Origin: Paracandidimonas soli | GTDB taxonomy: Bacteria > Pseudomonadota > Gammaproteobacteria > Burkholderiales > Burkholderiaceae_B | DNA length: 64,000 bases | NCBI RefSeq assembly: GCF_004342005.1 | Contig: NZ_SMBX01000001.1 | Coordinates: 496,001-560,000 of the forward strand | Direction of reading: 5' to 3' | Shown: positions 59,879 through 64,000 of the stretch, piece after piece | Position numbering within the stretch: the first letter of the stretch is position 1 | Layout: each line of letters begins with the position of its first letter | Translations under genes and position numbers: made by a program | The notes under the pieces: model-generated | What the model was told of the DNA's origin: nothing | What the model saw: the letters and a program-made list of their open reading frames with translations, nothing else | Databases searched by the model: none

Positions 59879-60736
59879 TCAGCGGCCCGGGCGCGCCTCG
59901 TCCAGGTCGCGGCACAGTGCTTCCGCCGCATCGACCAGCCTGGGCCCCGGCCTGAACAACTGATCGGGATGGGAGGCATAGGCTTTGTCCCGCAGGGCGG
60001 CCTGCAGGTTCGCGGACTTCCAGAACTTCAGCCGGCTCTCGGTGTGAGCCGGCGATGGGGACGCAATGATGATGGCGTCCGGCTGCTGCAGCAGGACGTG
60101 CTCCAGGGAAACCAGCGGGGCTGCCATGGCGGCGCTGGCGTAGACATTGACACCGCGGCAGATGGACAGCACATTGTTCAACAGGGGATCATTGCCCAGC
60201 GTGTAGAGAGGATCCGAGCCAAGGTCGATATACACGCGCAGCAGCGAGCGGGAGGCGTATTGTTCCCGCAATGCATCGATGCGACGCTGCAACGCGCGGG
60301 CATTGGGTTCGGCCTCGGGACTGCGGAACAGTTCGCCGAAGCGCAGGATTTCGAGCGGGATGTCGTTCAGCGTGCGGGGCGCGGAAAACAGCAATTGGAT
60401 GCCTGCGGCATTCAGTGCCGGGCGCAGCGCTTGCACGGCCTGCGTGCCCTGCCATGCAATGACGATCTCCGGCCGTATGGAAAGCAGCGTCTCGGCATTG
60501 ATATGCACGCCGTCGCCGACGCGTGGAATGCTCCTGGCATTGGCCGGATAGTCGCTGCTTTGCACTGTCGCCTTGATCTGCTTGCCTGCGCCTGCGGCAA
60601 AGATCAGTTCCGTCGCATGCGGCGCCAGCGTGACGACTGTTGGAACGGCCGCCCGAGCAGCGCCAACCAGCGCGAGCCACGACAGGCATGCCGGGATCAG
60701 AAGGCGCAGAAAATACGGGAGGCGGGGTTCTTGCAT
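59879..60736 (-). CDS. btuF: BtuF-like cobalamin-binding periplasmic protein
   Basis: 285 residues of the helical-backbone metal/vitamin receptor family. A signal peptide is seen ([20 protein letters not shown]), then [34 protein letters not shown], typical of BtuF-like proteins, with [13 protein letters not shown] and the C-terminal [20 protein letters not shown]. It follows btuB (on the same strand, 200 bases apart) with repeat copy C in between. No btuC or btuD is in the window. Assignment rests on family and the riboswitch-controlled neighbour. Confidence 0.85.
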   Translation of the reverse strand: MQEPRLPYFLRLLIPACLSWLALVGAARAAVPTVVTLAPHATELIFAAGAGKQIKATVQSSDYPANARSIPRVGDGVHINAETLLSIRPEIVIAWQGTQAVQALRPALNAAGIQLLFSAPRTLNDIPLEILRFGELFRSPEAEPNARALQRRIDALREQYASRSLLRVYIDLGSDPLYTLGNDPLLNNVLSICRGVNVYASAAMAAPLVSLEHVLLQQPDAIIIASPSPAHTESRLKFWKSANLQAALRDKAYASHPDQLFRPGPRLVDAAEALCRDLDEARPGR

Positions 60737-60767
60737 GCGGCATCGTATCCCAAATGCGGCTGGCCAG

Positions 60768-60932
60768 CCAGGCGGCGCGCCGCCTGGCGAATCCGGGCGG
60801 CATGCGGGCCGCGGACGCAAGCGGGCGTCAGCCTGCGCAGCGTGGGGGCATTTTTGCCGCCGGGCCGTCCCTAGGCAAAAGCGCCCCCTCGGGGGGGCAG
60901 CAAGCCAAAGGCGCAGCGTGGGGGCATTTTTT
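60768..60932 (+). repeat. Structured intergenic repeat, copy C, with double tail
   Basis: A perfect 20-base palindrome (60768-60787, CCAGGCGGCG mirrored) stands where copies A and B have their stem-loop. It is followed by the core GCCTGGCGAATCCGGGCGGC then ATGCGGGCCGCGGA (60782-60815), differing from A at two positions within the shared stretch. The tail GCGCAGCGTGGGGGCATTTTT occurs twice (60835-60855 and 60911-60932), with a G/C-run hairpin between. It lies between the btuB stop and the btuF start. Confidence 0.85.
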
Positions 60933-60936
60933 GTGC

Positions 60937-62778
60937 TTACAGCTTCCAGGTCAGGTCGATGAAGACGTTGGAGCCGGGAGAACGGTAGCCGTAGACTGTG
61001 GAGTACTTCTTGCCGAAGACGTTGTTCCAGCGTGCCTGCACGCGAACCTTGTCGGAGAAGTCGTAGGCCGCCGTCAGGTTGAACAGGCCATAGCCGCCCA
61101 GGCGGACTTCGTTTTCCTTGTCGTCGTAGCGCTTGCCGACAAACATGTATTCCGCGCCGGCGGACAATTGGCCGAAGCGGTGGTCGATGCCTGCGCGGTA
61201 GACCGTGCGGGTGCGATGCGCAAGCAGATTGCCCGTGTCGTCGTCCTTGGGGCTGAGGAAGTCAGCGCTGGCGTGGATGCCCGTATTCCCGAACTCGTGC
61301 CGGCCCGCCAGCGTAATGCCGCGGACCGTGGCACTGTCCACGTTGTAGGCAGCCCAGTTGCGGGCGGGGTCCAGGCCGATCATGTCGCGGACCTTGTTCT
61401 GGTAGGCAATGAGCTCGAGGCTGCTGCTCTCGTCCTGGTAGCGGATATTCAACTCTATATTGCGCGACTTCTCCGGCTGCAGGTCCGGGTTGGGCGCCCA
61501 GGGGTTGTACAGATCCACGAATGTCGGCAGGCGGAATCCCGTATTGCCCGCCACTCCGGCGCTCCAGTTCGATGCAATGTCCACCTGATAGGCGAGACTG
61601 CCAGTCGTCCGGTTGCCGAAGCCCGAGAAGCGGTCATGGCGCACACTGGCCTGGATATGGTGAATATCGCCCAGCGTGCCTCGGTAGATCAGCGCGCCGG
61701 CATTGGTGTTGCGCCGCGTGACCTCGAAGTCCTGATTGGTGCCGCCTTGCCAGGGACGCTCTTCGATCCGCTCCAGGATGGCGGACAGATGATGATCCCG
61801 GGACAGCTGGAAGTTGTTCTGCCAGGAGTAAGTGCGCTGCAGGGAGCCGTACTCGGACTCATAAGCGCGGTCCTCGTAGGCGTCCTTGGCAATGCCGAAG
61901 CGCAGCACGCTCTGCCACTGCTCCGTAATGGCGTTCGTGCTTGTGATCGTATAGGCCTGCTGACGCGTCAGTCCGTGGGCGCGTGGGAAAAAGGCGCCCG
62001 CGTCGAAGTCGCCGTCGACCAGCGAGTTGTAGGCGGTAATGCCGATATGCTGGCCCTCCTTCCAGGAGTAGCCCAGCGTGCCCGACAGGGTATTGCGCGT
62101 ATAGCCATCGTCATCCGGGTCGTGAATGCCGAATGGCGCATTGGGATAAGTCGCATCGAACCCGTCCGACGTGGCGTAGCCCGTCGTCAGGCTGTAGTCC
62201 CAGCCCTGGCTCGCACCCGAAAGTCCCAGGGAACCGCGCACTGTGTCGTAGGATCCGATCCCCATATTGATCCATGCTTCCAGCGGCCGGTCCTGCTTTC
62301 CCTTTCGGGTAATGATGTTGACAACCCCGCCGATGGCATCGGAACCATACAGGCTGCTGGCGGCTCCGCGCAGGATCTCGATGCGCTCGATGGCGTCCGG
62401 GTTGATGGAGTTCCAGTGAGTGCCGGCCTGCGCGGAGCTGTTGATGCGTACTCCATCGACCAGCACCAGGGTGTGATTGCTGATATTGCCGCGAATGCCG
62501 ACGCCGGTCGGCGTCTGCGGGCCGCCATTGGAATCGAATTGGATGCCGGGCTGACGCGACAGAATCTCGGCGACGCTGCTCTGGCCCGCGCGGCGAAGGT
62601 CCTCGGAGCCGATGACCGTGACATCGCCGATCACATCCTTTTCCAGCAGCGGCGTGCGGCTGGAAGTGACGACGATATCGTCCAGTTTGGCGACGGAGCT
62701 CTGAGCGCTGGCGTTGAGAACGGGGAAAAGCAGGGCGACTGCCAGTGCGGCAGGATGGATGCGGAACGGTGTGTGCAT
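60937..62778 (-). CDS. btuB: TonB-dependent vitamin B12 receptor
   Basis: 613 residues, the length of E. coli BtuB (614). Outer-membrane receptor for cobalamin. A signal peptide (IHPAALAVALLFPVLNASAQ) is followed by a TonB-box-like DDIVVTSSRTP, the plug (EILSRQPGIQFDSNGG, IRGNISNHTLVLVDGVRINS, ERIEILRGAASSLYGSDAIGGVVNIIT) and a 22-strand barrel ending SNVFIDLTWKL with the C-terminal aromatic-type residue pattern. The ATG at 62778 is chosen because the leader begins there; the open frame upstream runs through the riboswitch. Expression should fall when B12 is plentiful. Confidence 0.95.
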   Translation of the reverse strand: MHTPFRIHPAALAVALLFPVLNASAQSSVAKLDDIVVTSSRTPLLEKDVIGDVTVIGSEDLRRAGQSSVAEILSRQPGIQFDSNGGPQTPTGVGIRGNISNHTLVLVDGVRINSSAQAGTHWNSINPDAIERIEILRGAASSLYGSDAIGGVVNIITRKGKQDRPLEAWINMGIGSYDTVRGSLGLSGASQGWDYSLTTGYATSDGFDATYPNAPFGIHDPDDDGYTRNTLSGTLGYSWKEGQHIGITAYNSLVDGDFDAGAFFPRAHGLTRQQAYTITSTNAITEQWQSVLRFGIAKDAYEDRAYESEYGSLQRTYSWQNNFQLSRDHHLSAILERIEERPWQGGTNQDFEVTRRNTNAGALIYRGTLGDIHHIQASVRHDRFSGFGNRTTGSLAYQVDIASNWSAGVAGNTGFRLPTFVDLYNPWAPNPDLQPEKSRNIELNIRYQDESSSLELIAYQNKVRDMIGLDPARNWAAYNVDSATVRGITLAGRHEFGNTGIHASADFLSPKDDDTGNLLAHRTRTVYRAGIDHRFGQLSAGAEYMFVGKRYDDKENEVRLGGYGLFNLTAAYDFSDKVRVQARWNNVFGKKYSTVYGYRSPGSNVFIDLTWKL

Positions 62779-62795
62779 GTCGAAAGGACCAGTGG

Positions 62796-62815
62796 AACGT
62801 GCGTCCCCGCACGTT
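62796..62815 (-). other. Stem-loop between riboswitch and btuB start
   Basis: AACGTGCG-GGGA-CGCACGTT, an 8-bp perfect hairpin with a tetraloop, 18 bases before the btuB ATG. It could belong to the riboswitch expression platform by controlling access to the start region, which has only a weak Shine-Dalgarno sequence. Confidence 0.5.
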
Positions 62816-62871
62816 GCTTTAAAACGACATTCCGCGCGCCAGCGACATGGCGTCAGCCGGAATGAACCTGG

Positions 62872-63100
62872 GTGGTCACCGGGCCGGTGTCGGGCTGGCA
62901 TGCATGGCATGCGTACCGTTGCGGGGGCAGCACAGCTTGGATGTCATGGCGGCAGGGCAGCCATGGATATCGTCTGTTTCCCGTTTAACTCTCGCAGAAC
63001 CGGCGGATTGCGCAGCATGCGCGGCAAGGTGGAAGGGCACGGGCCCGACCGGCGGATTTGCCGTCGACATGTGCGTGCCGGTACCGAAAGCACCTGGATC
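62872..63100 (-). ncRNA. Cobalamin (AdoCbl) riboswitch upstream of btuB
   Basis: On the minus strand the conserved landmarks occur in the right order: AGGTGC near 63090, GCCGGTTCTGCGAGAGTTAA followed by ACGGGAA (63004-62977), AGCTGTGCTGCC then CCCGCAACGGTA (62925-62914), and GCCAGCCCGACACCGGCC near 62899-62880. This matches the B12-element pattern (GCCGGT..., GGGAA, CCCGCAACGGTA, CCCGA..ACCGGCC). It lies 94 bases upstream of btuB. Bound cobalamin is expected to shut off btuB and perhaps btuF. Confidence 0.9.
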
Positions 63101-63406
63101 GCCGAGGGAATGTAGCATGACTGTCACACGACTGTCTTTGTTTCTCACGCACCTAATGTGCTGATGTCGTGCTGAATAGATAAGTATGGCAGCGCGGGCG
63201 TACTCACTCTCACATTCGGGCGAGTCTTCTGGGGTAAAGGTCGTTTCTGCCAGGGCTCGAAACGCACAGTTCCCGGCTTGGCCGGGAACTGTGCGGGGTC
63301 AGATCGCCCCCCTTTGTATGGTGCCTCGTATACGGCTGCGCATGGCTCAGCCAGAGACGATCGGGGCCGCTGTGTCGGCGATCAACCATTTAACAACCAG
63401 GAAAGC
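63101..63406. other. 306-bp gap between riboswitch and the small gene
   Basis: No coding region is convincing on either strand. It contains a strong hairpin (63264-63294) and runs of C next to it. The 59-codon frame on the minus strand starting near 63390 has no recognisable features. Confidence 0.5.
63264..63294. other. Strong 14-bp stem-loop
   Basis: GCACAGTTCCCGGC and GCCGGGAACTGTGC pair perfectly around TTG. No T tail on either strand is longer than three. It might stabilise or end the transcript of the small gene 113 bases upstream on the minus strand. Confidence 0.55.
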
Positions 63407-63544
63407 TTACTTCTTGGAGTCGTGTTCTTCCTGCGTATCCTTGTTATCGGTGTGATCGGTTTCCTGGGCAGTTGAACTCGGGGCTTTCCAATTGAGAGGC
63501 GCGGCTGCAATGTCCTTGAAGGCGATCCGTTTAGGTGTTGTCAT
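63407..63544 (-). CDS. Unknown small protein, 45 residues, strongly charged C-terminus
   Basis: Not recognised. The product is MTTPKRIAFKDIAAAPLNWK followed by APSSTAQETDHTDNKDTQEE and HDSKK. The N-terminal half is weakly basic and amphipathic; the C-terminal 20 residues are rich in Asp, Glu, His, Lys and Thr. No Cys, signal peptide or membrane helix. GGGAG precedes the ATG at the normal distance and a near-consensus promoter lies upstream, so I think it is a real gene. It could be a stress peptide, a small regulator or a modified-peptide precursor; no maturation genes are nearby. Confidence 0.65.
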   Translation of the reverse strand: MTTPKRIAFKDIAAAPLNWKAPSSTAQETDHTDNKDTQEEHDSKK

Positions 63545-63601
63545 GGCTTTACTCCCAAAGCAAATGCGGCAGTGCACCGTGCGCTGCTGCTATCACCATG
63601 A

Positions 63602-63629
63602 ATAATAACAGTTTTTTATATTATGTCAA
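63602..63629 (-). promoter_or_regulatory. Near-consensus sigma-70 promoter for the 45-aa gene
   Basis: On the minus strand TTGACA (63629-63624), a 16-base A/T-rich spacer and TATTAT (63607-63602). This is the best promoter-like match I found in the window. The start point would be near 63595, giving a leader of about 50 bases before ATG 63544. Confidence 0.8.
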
Positions 63630-63760
63630 GTCTTTGCTGGGTTAGCGCTTGTGTTGTGTCAGCATCTCGCACATTACTTCTTTCTTGGCAGGGAGCCCGG
63701 CGGCAGCCCGCAGCGGGAGATTGTGAAGCCAAGCGTTGCTCAGTCCTTGCCCGTTTCGCG

Positions 63761-63788
63761 TTGAACTTGGACATTGCAGCGCTACAAT
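63761..63788 (+). promoter_or_regulatory. Putative metH promoter
   Basis: TTGAAC, a 16-base spacer and TACAAT. The -10 ends eight bases before the metH ATG at 63797, so the predicted transcript has almost no leader. Confidence 0.55.
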
Positions 63789-63796
63789 CCTTCCCC

Positions 63797-64000
63797 ATGG
63801 CCTACCCAACACTCCCCTACCCGATTTCCGCCTATACGCAAGGCGCCGAATTCGCCCGCCTGCTGAGCGAGCGCGAACGCATCCTCATCCTGGATGGTGC
63901 CATGGGCACCATGATCCAGCAGTACAAGCTCACCGAACAGGACTTCCGCGGACAGCGATTCGCCGACCACCGCAAAGACGTCAAAGGCAACAACGAACTC
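63797..64000 (+). CDS. metH: Cobalamin-dependent methionine synthase, N-terminus (3' end outside window)
   Basis: The first 68 codons of a protein that is normally about 1200 residues long; the rest lies beyond the window. [30 protein letters not shown] and KDVKGNNEL match the start of the homocysteine-binding domain of MetH, which methylates homocysteine from methyltetrahydrofolate via cobalamin. No ribosome-binding site is visible. It lies 1 kb from the riboswitch-controlled btuB, so B12 import and use are grouped here. Confidence 0.92.
   Translation, partial: MAYPTLPYPISAYTQGAEFARLLSERERILILDGAMGTMIQQYKLTEQDFRGQRFADHRKDVKGNNEL

Noticed and set aside
60640-62865. A 741-codon open frame on the plus strand
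   Set aside because: It is antisense to btuB and lacks any recognisable domain, while the minus strand encodes a full TonB receptor of normal length.
63186-63475. Two short plus-strand frames in the gap before metH
   Set aside because: They lack ribosome-binding sites and protein features, and they run across a perfect hairpin and the opposite-strand small gene.
1-64000. Mobile elements, prophage, CRISPR arrays and tRNA/rRNA genes
   Set aside because: I looked for transposase or integrase proteins, regularly spaced direct repeats and tRNA T-loop sequences and saw none. Short tRNA-like TTCGAA matches fell inside coding genes and lacked a cloverleaf.

Overview
The window looks like chromosome from a GC-rich betaproteobacterium in the order Burkholderiales, most likely family Alcaligenaceae (relatives of Bordetella, Achromobacter, Castellaniella or Kerstersia). 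The evidence is the protein character, a periplasmic Bug/TctC-type receptor, the hprK-ptsN-hpf-lptB-lptA-lptC-kdsC-kdsD block, CydABXDC with a GbsR-type regulator, and dispersed GCGCAGCGTGGGGGC intergenic motifs. The genus cannot be fixed from the sequence alone. I saw no insertion sequence, prophage, CRISPR array, tRNA or rRNA.

Layout. 1-2 kb: end of aceA, then ychF. 2-10.2 kb: a LysR regulator divergent from an RraA-like protein, a TRAP transporter (dctP, dctQ, dctM) and an AllA-family protein, followed by a convergent amidase, a VOC protein and a 32-codon internally deleted SDR remnant. 10.4-12.9 kb: an AadA-type aminoglycoside nucleotidyltransferase, a VOC protein and a TIGR01777 epimerase. 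13.1-18.1 kb: tetrathionate reductase ttrB-ttrC-ttrA. 18.2-22 kb: a TerB-like protein, a YgiW-type OB-fold protein and a QseBC-like two-component system. 22.2-28.3 kb: a D-amino-acid-type catabolic cluster (GntR regulator, PLP deaminase/aldolase, FAD D-amino acid dehydrogenase, RidA, Bug receptor, D-2-hydroxyacid dehydrogenase). 28.3-32.1 kb: a probable ttrS-ttrR pair divergent from a solitary trpB, with a perfect FNR box between them. 32.1-40.9 kb: CPA1 antiporter, waaC-waaA, TetR regulator, birA-coaX-small membrane protein-galU, a hydrolase and ohr. 41-46.8 kb: hprK, ptsN, hpf and the LPS transport/Kdo genes. 47-54.2 kb: gbsR-like regulator and cydA-cydB-cydX-cydD-cydC. 54.3-60.7 kb: apt, amidohydrolase, ilvA, yqaA-like, thiG-thiD and a btuF-like gene. 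60.9-64 kb: btuB behind a cobalamin riboswitch, a small unknown 45-aa gene with a consensus promoter, and the start of metH.

How the parts connect. Two anaerobic or low-oxygen modules are visible: tetrathionate respiration (ttrBCA, with its probable sensor-regulator 10 kb away) and cytochrome bd oxidase with its assembly ABC exporter. FNR-type dyads lie near both ttr loci. The end of the window forms a cobalamin group: riboswitch-controlled btuB, btuF-like, and B12-dependent metH. The 22-28 kb cluster is consistent with D-amino acid to imine to keto acid to hydroxy acid chemistry.

The features I consider least explained are a family of three structured intergenic repeats (47.6, 58.0 and 60.8 kb) whose variable stem-loops keep their pairing although their sequences differ, the strongly promoted 45-aa gene near 63.5 kb, and the SDR mini-ORF at 10.2 kb.
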